Part shown: positions 46,746-57,346 of the stretch, piece by piece
Numbering within the stretch: position 1 is the stretch's first letter
Layout: every line of letters begins with the position of its first letter
Assembly: GCA_017417585.1 (NCBI GenBank)
Contig: JAFPYX010000043.1
Coordinates: forward strand, 20,502-84,501
Direction of reading: 5' to 3'
DNA length: 64,000 bases
DNA from: Victivallales bacterium
Lineage (GTDB): Bacteria; Verrucomicrobiota; Lentisphaeria; Oligosphaerales; Oligosphaeraceae
Made by a program: the position numbers and the translations under genes
The notes under the pieces: generated by a model
Databases searched by the model: none
Told to the model about the DNA's origin: nothing
Seen by the model: the letters and a program-made list of their open reading frames with translations, nothing else

Positions 46746-47474
46746 GTGAAGAGGAAACTTTCTAGTGATAACCAGCCGCAATTGGCTTTTATGGAGTCGG
46801 CGGCTATCATGCCGGACGATATCGTCCCGTCGGCGTGGGTGAAATGCCTCCCGCCGGATATTGCGGAAGCACCGTTGGCGGCTGTCGCGGAAGAGCGAAC
46901 GAAGGGCGTTGTGATCTATCCCCCTCCAGGACAGATTTTCCGGGCGCTTGAGTTGGTGGCTCCGGAAGAGGTCCGCGCAGTGATTCTTGGGCAGGATCCC
47001 TACCATGAGCCAGGGCAGGCGATGGGGTTGGCGTTTGCAGTCCCCTCAGAATGCAAGAAACTGCCTCCGTCACTGAAGAATATTCTCAAGGAATATGCGG
47101 CGGACTTGGGCAGACCTTTGCCGGCGCAGCCGGATTTGACAAAGTGGGCTCGTCAGGGAGTGCTGCTCTTGAATACCATCTTGTCCGTCAGGGAACACGC
47201 GGCATTCAGCCACCGCGATATCGGCTGGGAGGCAGTGACAGACGCCATTCTAAGCAGTGTCTCGGCCTTGCCCAGGCGCGTGGTCTTTGTTCTTTGGGGT
47301 GCTCCCGCACAGGCCAAGCGCGGCCTGATTGACGAGACACGCCATGCCGTGATCGCCTCGCCGCATCCATCGCCCCTTTCAGCCTATCGGGGATTCTTTG
47401 GGAGCCGTCCGTTTACCGCCGTGAACCGACTGCTGGAAGAAGCCGGACGCACTCCCATCGACTGGAGCCTCTGA
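46746..47474 (+). CDS. ung: Uracil-DNA glycosylase
   Basis: A 242-aa family 1 UDG. Catalytic GQDPYHEPGQA, the LLLNTILSVR strand and the leucine-loop HPSPLSAYRGFFG are all present; the end matches E. coli Ung (TPIDW). It removes uracil from DNA. The start is ambiguous: GTG 46746, ATG 46791 or ATG 46809. The last gives the length closest to E. coli Ung, and none has a clear ribosome site. Confidence 0.95.
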   Translation: MKRKLSSDNQPQLAFMESAAIMPDDIVPSAWVKCLPPDIAEAPLAAVAEERTKGVVIYPPPGQIFRALELVAPEEVRAVILGQDPYHEPGQAMGLAFAVPSECKKLPPSLKNILKEYAADLGRPLPAQPDLTKWARQGVLLLNTILSVREHAAFSHRDIGWEAVTDAILSSVSALPRRVVFVLWGAPAQAKRGLIDETRHAVIASPHPSPLSAYRGFFGSRPFTAVNRLLEEAGRTPIDWSL

Positions 47475-47806
47475 AGTTTTTTATTTCATAATATTGAGTG
47501 AGAGAATCACTGCAGTCCGGCAGATTTCTTATTTCCGCAACATGCACAACAAACAAAAAAGGCAGCGATTTACATCTGTACCCGATGCTCCTGGCAGGTC
47601 ACGTATTATGCGTGTAGGTGATGGATTGGAACGCAAGGGCTATCTACTACCTACTTTCCGCGCAATCCTGCGTGTCACAACCACGAGCCATGCCGCAAAT
47701 GGGCGCTTAAGCTTGTAACATTTTTGGGAATTCCACCGGGGGACGTTTCCCCGGTGGAATTTTCACGCCTTCGCAAGACGATGATATTTGCGGGGATACG
47801 TTGCGC
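47475..47806. other. 332-base intergenic region between ung and the fusion ligase
   Basis: A convergent gap with no supported gene: a 74-codon frame at 47494-47718 has no ribosome site and an unconvincing composition. The right end holds a strong hairpin (47729-47764). The left part is unremarkable. Confidence 0.6.
47729..47764 (+). terminator. Strong hairpin between convergent genes
   Basis: Thirteen-base perfect arms (AATTCCACCGGGG at 47729-47741, complement at 47749-47761) with a seven-base loop, followed by TTT on the plus strand. It may serve both the ung side and the ligase operon, which ends at 47807 on the other strand. Confidence 0.65.
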
Positions 47807-50080
47807 CTAGCCTTTTCGGGCCATTTCGCGCAATTCCGTCCGGCGGATTTTTCCGCTGGGCGTCTTGGGCATCGCTTCGATGAACTCGATTTGGCGCGGA
47901 TACTTGTAGGGCGCGGTGTTCTTCTTCACGTAGTCCTGGATTTCCTTGCACAGCGCCTCGTTGCCGACCTTGCCTGGGGTGAGGACGATATACGCCTTCA
48001 CAATCTGCCCGCGCACGGGATCGGGGGCGCCGACCACCGCGCATTCCAGCACGTATGGCAGCTCCATCATCACGCTCTCGACCTCGAAGGGGCCGATGCG
48101 GTAGCCGGAGGACTTGATGAGGTCGTCGCAACGTCCGACATACCAGAAGTATCCATCTTCGTCCTTCCACGCCGTGTCGCCGGTGTGGTAGAAGCCGTCA
48201 TGCCAGCTTTCGGCAGTCTGTTCGGGCATCTGGTAGTATTCGAGGAAGAGCCCCGGCAGGTCGTACTTTTCGGCACGGACGCAGATTTCGCCGACCTCGC
48301 CAGGGGGGACCTCCTTTCCATCGGGGTCCAGCAGGACGATGTCGTAGGGCGGAACAGGCTTGCCCATGGAGCCGGGCTTCGGAGTCATGCCGATCAAGTT
48401 GGCGAGCAGGAGCGTGCTTTCGGTCTGTCCGAAGCCCTCCATGATGTTCAATCCGGTGGCCTTCTTGAAGAGGTTGAAGACCTCCGGGTTCAGCGCCTCG
48501 CCGGCGGTCGCGGCGTACTGGATGCAGGAGAGGTCGTACTTGCTCAGGTCCTCGCGGATGAAGAAGCGGTACATCGTGGGCGGAGCGCAGAAGGTCGTCA
48601 CGTTGCTCTCACGGATGAGTGGCAGGAGGTCCGCCGCATCGAAGCGGTCGAAGTCATAGACCAGGACCGCGCTTTCGCAGAGCCACTGGCCGTAGAGCTT
48701 GCCCCACAGCGCCTTGCCCCAGCCGGTGTCGGAGATGGTCAGATGCAGTCCGCCGGGCTGGACATGGTGCCACCAGCGCGCAGTCATGATGTGCGCGAGA
48801 GAGTAGGTGTGCGCGTGCACGACCATCTTCGGGTAGCCGGAGGTGCCGGAGCTGAAGAACATGATCGCTGGGTCGGTCGCACGAAGATCCGCCGGACGAG
48901 CGAACTCGTCGCCGAACGCAGCCATCTCCTTGTCGAAGTCATGTTCGCCGGGACCGGCTTCGCCGACCACGATGCGCAGCTTCACATTGGGGCACTTTGC
49001 CTGTGCGGCGGCGACGTGCGCGGGGATGCCGTCGTCGGTGACGTAGATCACTGCGGAGACGCCCGCCTTCTCGAAGCGGTACACGATATCCTTTTCCTGC
49101 AGCTGGTTGGTTGCGGGAATCGCGATTGCGCCGATGCGGTGCAGTGCGGTCACGATGAACCAGAACTGGTAGCGTCGTTTCAGCACGAGCATGACGCGGT
49201 CGCCCTTCTTGATGCCGAGGCTGGTCAGGTAGTTCGCGGTGCGGCGCGACTCCCTTGCCATTTCGGCGAAGGTGAATTCGCGTTTGTTGTGGTGCTTGTC
49301 GAAGTAGAGCATGCACCGCTGGTCCGGGAGCTTCTTCGCCAACTCATCCAGGCCGTCGAAGGCGAAATTGTAGTTTTCTGGATAGTGGAACTTGACCGCT
49401 TCGAGCTTTCCGTCTGGGGTGAAGGTCTCGTCGAGGAAGCGATGGTAGAAGACCGCTGGGTTGGCGGCGGGGTCGATGGCCTCCTGCAAATGTGGCAGAA
49501 CGGTCTTCTGCTCATCGTCTTCGCCCTTGATGACCACGGCGAGGAATTCGCATGGCTCGTAGCCGATGGCGAGTTCGCCGTGGGGCAGGGAGGAGTTGTA
49601 CAGCACGCTGTCGCCAGGGTGCATGATTTCGACCTTGTCCTCGAACTGGACCTTCAATGTGCCCTTGAGGATGTAGTCGAACTCCTCGCCCGCGTGGGTC
49701 TGGAGCGTGATGGGGGTGTTCTCCGGCTGTGGCGGAGCCTTCACGAGGAAGGGCAGCACTCCGCGGTTTTTCAGCAGAGATGCCAGATACAGATACTCGA
49801 AGCCGCCCTTGCGCCGGATCGGCATGCCTTCGCCCTGACGGTTCAGGTGGTAGCTGGAGAGCCTGGGCGAGTGACCCGTCACCAGCTGGCTGATATCCAC
49901 GCCGAAACGTTCCGCGCAACGGAGAAGGAAGGTGAACGAGAAATCGACCTTTCCCTCTTCGTGGTCACGGTAGTCCTGTTCACTCACGCCGGTAATAATC
50001 GCCATTTCCTGCTCGGAAATTTCGAGAATCGTGCGCAATTCACGAAGACGGCGACCAACATCGGCAAATTGAGTGTCCAT
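47807..50080 (-). CDS. HTH-cupin-acyl-CoA ligase fusion
   Basis: A 757-aa protein with three parts. Residues 1-70 are an XRE-type HTH (LRELRTILEISEQEMAIITGVSEQDYRDHE). About 115-185 are a cupin (HAGEEFDYILKGTLKVQF...HPGDSVLYNSSLPHGE). About 210-757 are an AMP-forming acyl-CoA synthetase (FFSSGTSGYPKMVVHAH; GFGQTES; YHTGDTAWKDEDGYFWYVGRCDD; catalytic Lys in TPSGKIRR). AGGAG precedes the ATG. It is the last gene of the 2-oxoacid:ferredoxin oxidoreductase operon, so it probably handles the matching branched-chain acyl-CoA/acid. HTH-cupin regulators usually stand beside such ligases as separate genes; the fusion is notable. Confidence 0.92.
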   Translation of the reverse strand: MDTQFADVGRRLRELRTILEISEQEMAIITGVSEQDYRDHEEGKVDFSFTFLLRCAERFGVDISQLVTGHSPRLSSYHLNRQGEGMPIRRKGGFEYLYLASLLKNRGVLPFLVKAPPQPENTPITLQTHAGEEFDYILKGTLKVQFEDKVEIMHPGDSVLYNSSLPHGELAIGYEPCEFLAVVIKGEDDEQKTVLPHLQEAIDPAANPAVFYHRFLDETFTPDGKLEAVKFHYPENYNFAFDGLDELAKKLPDQRCMLYFDKHHNKREFTFAEMARESRRTANYLTSLGIKKGDRVMLVLKRRYQFWFIVTALHRIGAIAIPATNQLQEKDIVYRFEKAGVSAVIYVTDDGIPAHVAAAQAKCPNVKLRIVVGEAGPGEHDFDKEMAAFGDEFARPADLRATDPAIMFFSSGTSGYPKMVVHAHTYSLAHIMTARWWHHVQPGGLHLTISDTGWGKALWGKLYGQWLCESAVLVYDFDRFDAADLLPLIRESNVTTFCAPPTMYRFFIREDLSKYDLSCIQYAATAGEALNPEVFNLFKKATGLNIMEGFGQTESTLLLANLIGMTPKPGSMGKPVPPYDIVLLDPDGKEVPPGEVGEICVRAEKYDLPGLFLEYYQMPEQTAESWHDGFYHTGDTAWKDEDGYFWYVGRCDDLIKSSGYRIGPFEVESVMMELPYVLECAVVGAPDPVRGQIVKAYIVLTPGKVGNEALCKEIQDYVKKNTAPYKYPRQIEFIEAMPKTPSGKIRRTELREMARKG

Positions 50081-50105
50081 GACTTTTTTCTCCTATCGAG
50101 TGGGT

Positions 50106-50135
50106 TGTTTATGACTGTGCATTTCGGGGGGGTGT

Positions 50136-50151
<16 letters not shown>
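50106..50151. repeat. Pair of 19-base imperfect direct repeats before the fusion ligase
   Basis: TGTTTAYGRYTGTGCATTT occurs at 50106-50124 and 50133-50151 (16 of 19 bases identical), 27 bases apart. The right copy overlaps the end of the upstream gene. A possible binding site for the HTH part of the fusion protein (inference). Confidence 0.5.
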
Positions 50152-51611
<1,460 letters not shown>

Positions 51612-51613
51612 CT

Positions 51614-52678
51614 TCAGTTCCCTCCCTTCGCAAGCTTGCGGACATGACGAACCACGTCATCGACGGTGACCAGATTTCCGCCCATCCGATTCACCAGGGA
51701 GACCGGACGGGAGCATTCGATGGCCAGCCGGATGTCGTCGATCATCTGGCCGTTGTTCAACTCCACGGACACGAAGCTCTTGGCGTGTTCCGCGTGCTTG
51801 CGGAAGGCCTTCTTCGGGAAGGGGAAGAGCGTGAGCGGACGGATGACACCGGCGCGGATGCCTTCTTCGCGGAGCCGTTCGGCGGCGGTGCGGATCACGC
51901 GACCGCAGATTCCGAACCCGCTGATGATGAACTCCGCGTCGTCGGCGAGGTATTCTTCGCAGCGCTGTTCGTTTTCCTCGATGCGAGCGTATTTTTCATT
52001 CAGATGGATGTTGACCTTTTCGAGGTCGGCCGGCTCCATGTAGATGCTGGTGAGGTAGTTGGTGCGCGGGTTGACCTTGAAGTCCAGCGCCCACTCCGGA
52101 GATTCGCGGCGCGGACGCGGGGCGGGCAGAGTCACGGACTCGAGCATCTGGCCGACCACGCCGTCGGTCAGCAGATAGACGGGCGAGCGGTACTGGTCCG
52201 CCAGGTCGAAGGCCAGTCCCGCGAAGTCGCACATCTCCTGCGCGGAGCCGGGGGCCAGCACGATGACCTTGTATCCGCCGTGGCCGCCGCCTTTCGTGAT
52301 CTGGTTGTAGTCGGACTGCTCGGGGGCGATGTTGCCCAGGCCGGGACCGCCGCGCATGACGTCGATGATGACGCAGGGCAGCTCCATCGTCGCGATGTAG
52401 GAGACGCCCTCTTGCTTGAGGCTGATGCCGAGTCCGGAACTGGCGGTCATGACGCGTCGGCCGGCTGCGGAGGCGCCCATTACCATATTAATAGAGGCGG
52501 TCTCGCACTCCGCCTGAAGGAAAGTGCGGCCCAGCAGCGGGAATTTCTCCGCCGCAGTCTGCGCGATTTCGCTGGCGGGCGTGATCGGATAGCCGAAGAA
52601 GCAGTCGCATCCGGCAAGCAACGCGCCATAGACGACCGCCTCGTTGCCCTTGAGAAGGAGTTTGTTGCTGTATTCCAT
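51614..52678 (-). CDS. vorB: 2-oxoacid:ferredoxin oxidoreductase alpha subunit (VorB-like)
   Basis: A 354-aa pyrimidine-domain subunit: GNEAVVYGALLAGCDCFFGYPITPASEIAQ at the start, MGASAAGRRVMTASSGLGISLKQEG, and a C-terminal transketolase-C-like domain with GRVIRTAAERLREEGIRAGVIRPLTLFPFPKKA. It is closest in look to the 3-methyl-2-oxobutanoate (branched-chain) type, but 2-oxoglutarate cannot be excluded. GGAGG precedes the ATG and overlaps the end of the ferredoxin gene. Confidence 0.92.
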   Translation of the reverse strand: MEYSNKLLLKGNEAVVYGALLAGCDCFFGYPITPASEIAQTAAEKFPLLGRTFLQAECETASINMVMGASAAGRRVMTASSGLGISLKQEGVSYIATMELPCVIIDVMRGGPGLGNIAPEQSDYNQITKGGGHGGYKVIVLAPGSAQEMCDFAGLAFDLADQYRSPVYLLTDGVVGQMLESVTLPAPRPRRESPEWALDFKVNPRTNYLTSIYMEPADLEKVNIHLNEKYARIEENEQRCEEYLADDAEFIISGFGICGRVIRTAAERLREEGIRAGVIRPLTLFPFPKKAFRKHAEHAKSFVSVELNNGQMIDDIRLAIECSRPVSLVNRMGGNLVTVDDVVRHVRKLAKGGN

Positions 52679-52681
52679 AAG

Positions 52682-52921
52682 TCATTCCTCCCCAGTGATT
52701 TCAAAGACGGTGATTGCGCCCGGTTCGGGGCAGGTGTAGAAGCACGCCCCACAGCCGATGCAACCATCGCCGACATATTCGGCGTATGGCACGCCCATGA
52801 TGTTGAGAGCACTCCCCAGCTTCAACAGCTTCTTCGGACAGGCGTTCACGCAACGCCCGCAGCCCTTGCACTCGTTGGGTTCCGGATGGCACCGGAATTT
52901 CTTTTTGACAACCTGACTCAT
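52682..52921 (-). CDS. 4Fe-4S ferredoxin-type delta subunit
   Basis: A 79-aa protein with two complete 4Fe-4S motifs, [14 protein letters not shown] and [16 protein letters not shown]. It is the electron-transfer subunit of the oxidoreductase and the first gene of the four-gene operon, three bases before vorB. Its leader (52922-53000) contains A+T-rich sequence suitable for a promoter. Confidence 0.93.
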   Translation of the reverse strand: MSQVVKKKFRCHPEPNECKGCGRCVNACPKKLLKLGSALNIMGVPYAEYVGDGCIGCGACFYTCPEPGAITVFEITGEE

Positions 52922-53047
52922 AACAGCCTATCTTTCCTCAAAAAAGGATTTTGATTTCCCTTGAATTGGACAAACTTCTTAATATAAGCTCAAAATCGCT
53001 GTTTTCAAGCATTTCCATGGCGGCTTCGGGGCTTCGCGTCGGCTACG

Positions 53048-53089
53048 AAAAAAGGCCGCTGCCACCTCGATTGAGGTCTGGCAACGGCC
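53048..53089 (-). terminator. Terminator of the GH3/GH20 unit
   Basis: On the minus strand, a bulged hairpin (outer arms GGCCG/CGGCC, TGCCA/TGGCA, inner CCTC/GAGG with loop GATT) is followed by six T residues, 39 bases after the GH3 stop. Confidence 0.85.
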
Positions 53090-53127
53090 CCCTTGCTTGA
53101 CCAACGGGAATTGGAAGGTCCTTTGGC

Positions 53128-55665
53128 CTACTGGTATCGATGAGGTCTAGGTATGACGATGGTTTTCTGGGCGAAGAATTCGCGGCTGGAGGTGCCGAAG
53201 TGCAGGATGGACTTTCCCGCATTCACCACGAAGGCATTTCGCTGGACATCGAAGTAGGCTAGGGCGCGCAAGGGAATGCGGATGGTGGCGGTACGGGTTT
53301 CGCCTGGTTCCAGCCGGAGTTTCGCGTAGCCGACGAGTTCCCGTGGCGGACGCGGAACGGTAGGCTTGCACTCTTCCGCATAGACCTGTACGACCTGCGA
53401 ACCGGCGCGTTTGCCAGTGTTGGTGACCGAGACCTCCGCGATGATATCGGTTGACCGCAAAGTGACTTTCAGCAGTTTCTGACGGAAGGTCGTGTAGGAG
53501 AGTCCGAAGCCGAAGGGGAAGCGCGGTTCGATGCCGTCGCGGTCGAAGTGCCGATAGCCGATGAAGACGCCTTCGAGGTAATTGGTTTGGGCGAAGGCGG
53601 GGTCGCGGTCGCCGGGGTAGCTTCCGTTCGCGTGGCAGGCATAGTCCGCAAGTTGTCTTCCGAAGGTACAACTAAGGCGTCCGCCGGCTTCGGTGGCGCC
53701 GAAGAGGACACGTGCAATGGCGGTGCCGGCTTCCTGCCCGCCGTACCAGGCCTCCAGGATGGCTGGCACCTGGTCGGCCCATGGCTCCACGCTGATCGGC
53801 GAGCCGTTTACCAGCACCACGGCGGTGCGTGGATTTGCCTGGGCGAGTTTCGTGAGGAAAGTGGCTTGTCCGCAAGGCAGTTCGAGATCCGGCTTGTCCG
53901 CGTTCGGCGGGTTGTAGTATCCGAGGCACTCCTTGTCGTAGGCGTGGGTGGTTCCGCCGATGAAGATCACTGCGTCGGCATCGTGCGCGGCCGCCAGCGC
54001 CTCCTGTTGGCGAAGTTCCTCGTTTTGCTTCCAGAAGAGGCGGAACATCGCGTCGCCAGGATTCTGACGCACGAGGCGAATTTCCAGACGGTAGGCGTGG
54101 CCTTTCTTGGCGTCGAAGCGGTACTCGGCGGCGGTGAGCCCCTCATGCCAGCCAGAGAGCACCGGCTTGCCGTCCAGATAGACCTCGGCTTCCAAGCCTT
54201 GGACATTGTAGCTCAAGCGGGCAGGACCGCTCTCGGAGGGCTTTAGCGTTCCCTTGATACGCAAGGCAAACATCCCATGGCGTGGTGCAGTGCGAAGCGA
54301 TAAGCCACCGACCTGGGCTACGCCAGCGGCCGCCGCCGCGCCCCAGTAGAGTTCGGGCTTGGAGGCTACTTCAGTCTGGATGGGCTTGGCGCCGGCGAGG
54401 AGTTGTTCCAGGGACTCGAAGTATTCCAGCTTCAGACCATCGGGCAGGAGTTCGGCGGGAAGATCCGCATGGTCGTCAAATTCCACGGCGGGCAGGAAAT
54501 CCACTTGGACGGCGTTGCCAAGGAACTTGCGGATGCCCTCCAGAGGCGTGACCTCGTAAGCCGGATGGACCGCGCCGGAACCGCCGGTCTCCTGAAGACG
54601 TCCCAGGTTGTGCGCGACATCGGCATTGGGTCCAAGCACTAAAATATTCTTTAACTTATTTGGATTAAGTGGTAAGAATGATTTGTCATTTTGCAGGAGG
54701 ACCATGCCGTCCTCGGCCAGTTCGCGGGACTCGCGGTGGTTTCGCGCAGTGTCCACTTCGCCCTTGGGGGCGTCAATCGGATGGTTATGCAGGCCCTTGG
54801 TGCGCAGAATGAGCCGCAGGATGCGGCGGACCTTCTCGTCGATGACTGCCATCGGGACATCGCCTTGTTCGACCAGACGACGCAGGGGTGCGTCGAAGTA
54901 CTGGTTTTCCAACGAACTTCCCATTTCGAGGTCGAGGCCGTTCATCGCAGGCTGGTAGGTGTCGTGGACGCCTCCCCAGTCGGAGACCATCACGCCGTCG
55001 AAGCCGTCGATGTCCTTGATGACATCCTGCTGGGTGTGACCGCACTGGGAGGCATAGACACCGTTGATGCGGTTGTAGCTGGACATCATCATCCAGGGCC
55101 TTGCCTCGCGTACAGCGATGTCAAAACTGCGAAGATAAAGTTCGCGTAACGTGCGTTCATCGATATTGGAGCTTCCAACGGTTCGGCAGATCTCCTGGTT
55201 ATTGAGGGCCAGGTGTTTGGGGCATGCCGCAACCTGTTGGCTCTGGATGCCTTTGACGTAGCCTGCGGCGATGGTTCCGGCCAGGACCGGGTCTTCGCCG
55301 AAGTATTCGAAGGAGCGACCGTTCAGCGGCGTGCGCATCAGATTCATGCCCGGTCCCAGAAGCGCCTGGACGCCGAGGGCGCGGCACTCGCGTCCCAAAA
55401 GCCGTCCCGCCTTTTCGGCGCTTTTCGGGGAAAAGGTGCAGGAGAGTGACTGCCCGCAGGGGAGGGCAGTGGTGGTGCGACCATCCTCCAGGCGAATGCC
55501 TTGGGGACCATCGGAGGTATGGATGCCCTGGATGCCCAGGCGTGGCACATCGCCGGTATGGGAGTCGGTACGCCCACGGATCAGGCACAGCTTTTCATCG
55601 AGCGTGAGTTTGGCGAGTAGCTTTTCGATCTGCTGCTCGAGGGATTTCGCGGTGTGCTTTTTCAT
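53128..55665 (-). CDS. GH3 beta-glucosidase-type enzyme with PA14 insert
   Basis: An 845-aa family 3 glycosidase. The N-terminal barrel carries the nucleophile Asp in VMVSDWGG (about residue 230) and CPKHLALNNQE. The second domain has ILVLGPNAD and FIGGTTHAYD..., interrupted by a PA14-like insert (about 400-560; GMFALRIKGTLKPSESG...VYLDGKPV). A fibronectin-III-like end (FPFGFGLSYTTF; VQVYAEE) follows. No signal peptide, so it is likely cytoplasmic and acts on imported oligosaccharides. Its leader contains a three-unit tandem repeat. It lies 78 bases downstream of the GH20 gene. Confidence 0.92.
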   Translation of the reverse strand: MKKHTAKSLEQQIEKLLAKLTLDEKLCLIRGRTDSHTGDVPRLGIQGIHTSDGPQGIRLEDGRTTTALPCGQSLSCTFSPKSAEKAGRLLGRECRALGVQALLGPGMNLMRTPLNGRSFEYFGEDPVLAGTIAAGYVKGIQSQQVAACPKHLALNNQEICRTVGSSNIDERTLRELYLRSFDIAVREARPWMMMSSYNRINGVYASQCGHTQQDVIKDIDGFDGVMVSDWGGVHDTYQPAMNGLDLEMGSSLENQYFDAPLRRLVEQGDVPMAVIDEKVRRILRLILRTKGLHNHPIDAPKGEVDTARNHRESRELAEDGMVLLQNDKSFLPLNPNKLKNILVLGPNADVAHNLGRLQETGGSGAVHPAYEVTPLEGIRKFLGNAVQVDFLPAVEFDDHADLPAELLPDGLKLEYFESLEQLLAGAKPIQTEVASKPELYWGAAAAAGVAQVGGLSLRTAPRHGMFALRIKGTLKPSESGPARLSYNVQGLEAEVYLDGKPVLSGWHEGLTAAEYRFDAKKGHAYRLEIRLVRQNPGDAMFRLFWKQNEELRQQEALAAAHDADAVIFIGGTTHAYDKECLGYYNPPNADKPDLELPCGQATFLTKLAQANPRTAVVLVNGSPISVEPWADQVPAILEAWYGGQEAGTAIARVLFGATEAGGRLSCTFGRQLADYACHANGSYPGDRDPAFAQTNYLEGVFIGYRHFDRDGIEPRFPFGFGLSYTTFRQKLLKVTLRSTDIIAEVSVTNTGKRAGSQVVQVYAEECKPTVPRPPRELVGYAKLRLEPGETRTATIRIPLRALAYFDVQRNAFVVNAGKSILHFGTSSREFFAQKTIVIPRPHRYQ

Positions 55666-55671
55666 AGAACG

Positions 55672-55725
55672 GCTAGAATGGCTAGTCCGGCTAGAATGGC
55701 TAGTCCGGCTAGAATGGCTAGTGCG
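55672..55725. repeat. Three 18-base tandem repeats upstream of the GH3 gene
   Basis: GCTAGAATGGCTAGTCCG occurs three times (55672-55689, 55690-55707, 55708-55725; the last differs by one base). Each unit is two nine-base halves beginning GCTAG. The array starts seven bases upstream of the GH3 ATG on the minus strand, in the ribosome-binding region. Confidence 0.9.
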
Positions 55726-55743
55726 GATAGAAGACTTTAACCT

Positions 55744-57129
55744 TTACCAAGTGTATCCGGCGGATTCCAGGGAAAGGCGTCTGCGGAGGTAGTCGTGGTA
55801 GTCACGCAGTTCGTGCTTCGTCCAGCCGACCTCGGCGATGGCGATGGCTCGGGGGAGGAACTTGGCTTTCACGCGCCATTCGGGGACCATCTCCGTCCAC
55901 AGCGGCGACTCGATGCCCTGGAGCCGGTCGCCGAGTTCGCGCTCCATGTGGGCGGCTGGCTCGCCGTCGTACATCATCTCCTCGGTCTGGACGGTCATCC
56001 AGTTGAAGTGCGGTTCCTCGGCATTCTGTGGATAGTCCATATAGAAAGGTATATAAAGCGAAGAGAGCACGAGGTTCTTGCGGGTGCCCCAGGCCAAGTC
56101 CATGAGTTCGTGGACGTCGTTCCAGGCCTGGAAGAGGTGTCCGTCGGGCATGACGGCGCTGGTGCACCAACTCACCGGCGTGCGGCCTGCCTTCAGCACG
56201 TGTCTGGACATCGTGACCATGAACCACTCCTCCAGCTTGCGCTCGTTGGCCAGACCGAGCTCCTTGATTTTCGCCTGGCACTTCGGGCATTTCTCCCAGT
56301 GGCCGGTGCCCGCCTCGTCCCCGCCGATGTGGATGAATTTGCTTTCAGGGAAGAGCGCGAGCATTTCGTCCAGCCGATGCAGCATGAACTCCATGGTCTT
56401 TGGGTTGCCGACGCAGAGTTCGTTGCCTGGGTGTTCCGAGTCGCACGCCAGTTCGGGGTAGAGGTGTGTCAGTCCCCACGAGTGGCCGGGCATGTCCAAT
56501 TCCGGAATGATGGTGATGTGACGGTCCTTCGCATAGGCGGTGATTTCGGCGATTTCGGCGGCCGCATAGCAACCCGCCTGCCGACCGTCCAGGGTGTTGA
56601 GTTTCGGTGCGCCTAGGCTGGGGAATCGCCAGCCCTCGCCGTCAGTTAAGTGCCAGTGAAGGTGGTTCAGGCGAAGTTTTGCCATCATGTCGAGGACGGA
56701 AAGAATGACTGTCTTGGACTGGAAGTGCCGTGCGCTGTCGATCATCAGCCCACGCATGGGGTATCGCGGGTAGTCCCGCACCGTGCCGCATTGCATCTTG
56801 GCGACATCGGTGCCCTCGGCAAAGGCAATCCAGAGCAGTTGTTCCAGTGCAACCTGGGCATAGAATTCTCCCACTTCGTCGCTTGCCGTCAATCGAATTG
56901 CGTTGGACGTGACCGTGATGGCGAAGCCTTCGACGGGCAACGACTTGTCTTTGGCGACGGTGATGACTGCTGTTGCATCATCGGCGAGCTTGGCGCCAAA
57001 GAACTCCAGCCGTTCACGGATGGCAGGAAGGCGGTCGGAGACCTGCAGCGGACGAGTGAAAGTGAATTCGCCTTCAGTCAGCGTGACTTCGGCGGGACGT
57101 GGAATGAGACAGTGAAGCGCAGGACGCAT
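55744..57129 (-). CDS. GH20 beta-N-acetylhexosaminidase
   Basis: A 461-aa family 20 enzyme: N-terminal GH20b domain (about 1-120), then the barrel starting GLMIDSARHFQS, HLHWHLTDGEGWRF and the catalytic pair Asp271-Glu272 in HIGGDEAGTGHW. It releases terminal GlcNAc/GalNAc from glycans. There is no signal peptide, so like its GH3 neighbour it probably works on imported chitobiose- or mucin-type fragments. The barrel ends shortly after MVPEWRVKAKFLPRAIAIAEVGW. Confidence 0.93.
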   Translation of the reverse strand: MRPALHCLIPRPAEVTLTEGEFTFTRPLQVSDRLPAIRERLEFFGAKLADDATAVITVAKDKSLPVEGFAITVTSNAIRLTASDEVGEFYAQVALEQLLWIAFAEGTDVAKMQCGTVRDYPRYPMRGLMIDSARHFQSKTVILSVLDMMAKLRLNHLHWHLTDGEGWRFPSLGAPKLNTLDGRQAGCYAAAEIAEITAYAKDRHITIIPELDMPGHSWGLTHLYPELACDSEHPGNELCVGNPKTMEFMLHRLDEMLALFPESKFIHIGGDEAGTGHWEKCPKCQAKIKELGLANERKLEEWFMVTMSRHVLKAGRTPVSWCTSAVMPDGHLFQAWNDVHELMDLAWGTRKNLVLSSLYIPFYMDYPQNAEEPHFNWMTVQTEEMMYDGEPAAHMERELGDRLQGIESPLWTEMVPEWRVKAKFLPRAIAIAEVGWTKHELRDYHDYLRRRLSLESAGYTW

Positions 57130-57273
57130 TGGTGGAAATGTGGTGTGGAATGTGAAATAAAATTTCGAGAACTATATCCCCTTCACTTTCGACACAGGCG
57201 GATCGAGAAATGTGAAAGAAGTGAAGAGAATGGATATTCGCAAGATTCCCTCGCTAAATGAAAAATGGAACAC

Positions 57274-57323
57274 AAAAACGCCTCAGTCCCGGAAGTGGTC
57301 ATATTCATCCAGGGACTGAGGCG
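57274..57323 (-). terminator. Terminator of the poly-His protein gene
   Basis: Twelve-base perfect arms (CGCCTCAGTCCC and complement, 57279-57290 and 57312-57323) with a 21-base loop, followed on the minus strand by five T residues, 23 bases after the stop. Confidence 0.88.
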
Positions 57324-57346
57324 AACATGCAAGTCACCAATTGATA

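Noticed and set aside
47494..47718. A 74-codon plus-strand frame after ung
   Set aside because: No ribosome site or conserved feature; it ends just before a terminator hairpin but shows no coding character.
51644..52954. A 436-codon open frame antisense to vorB and the ferredoxin subunit
   Set aside because: It covers two well-recognised genes and shows no protein family features.
55672..55725. Considered as a CRISPR fragment
   Set aside because: The 18-base units are directly adjacent with no spacers, and no cas gene is present.
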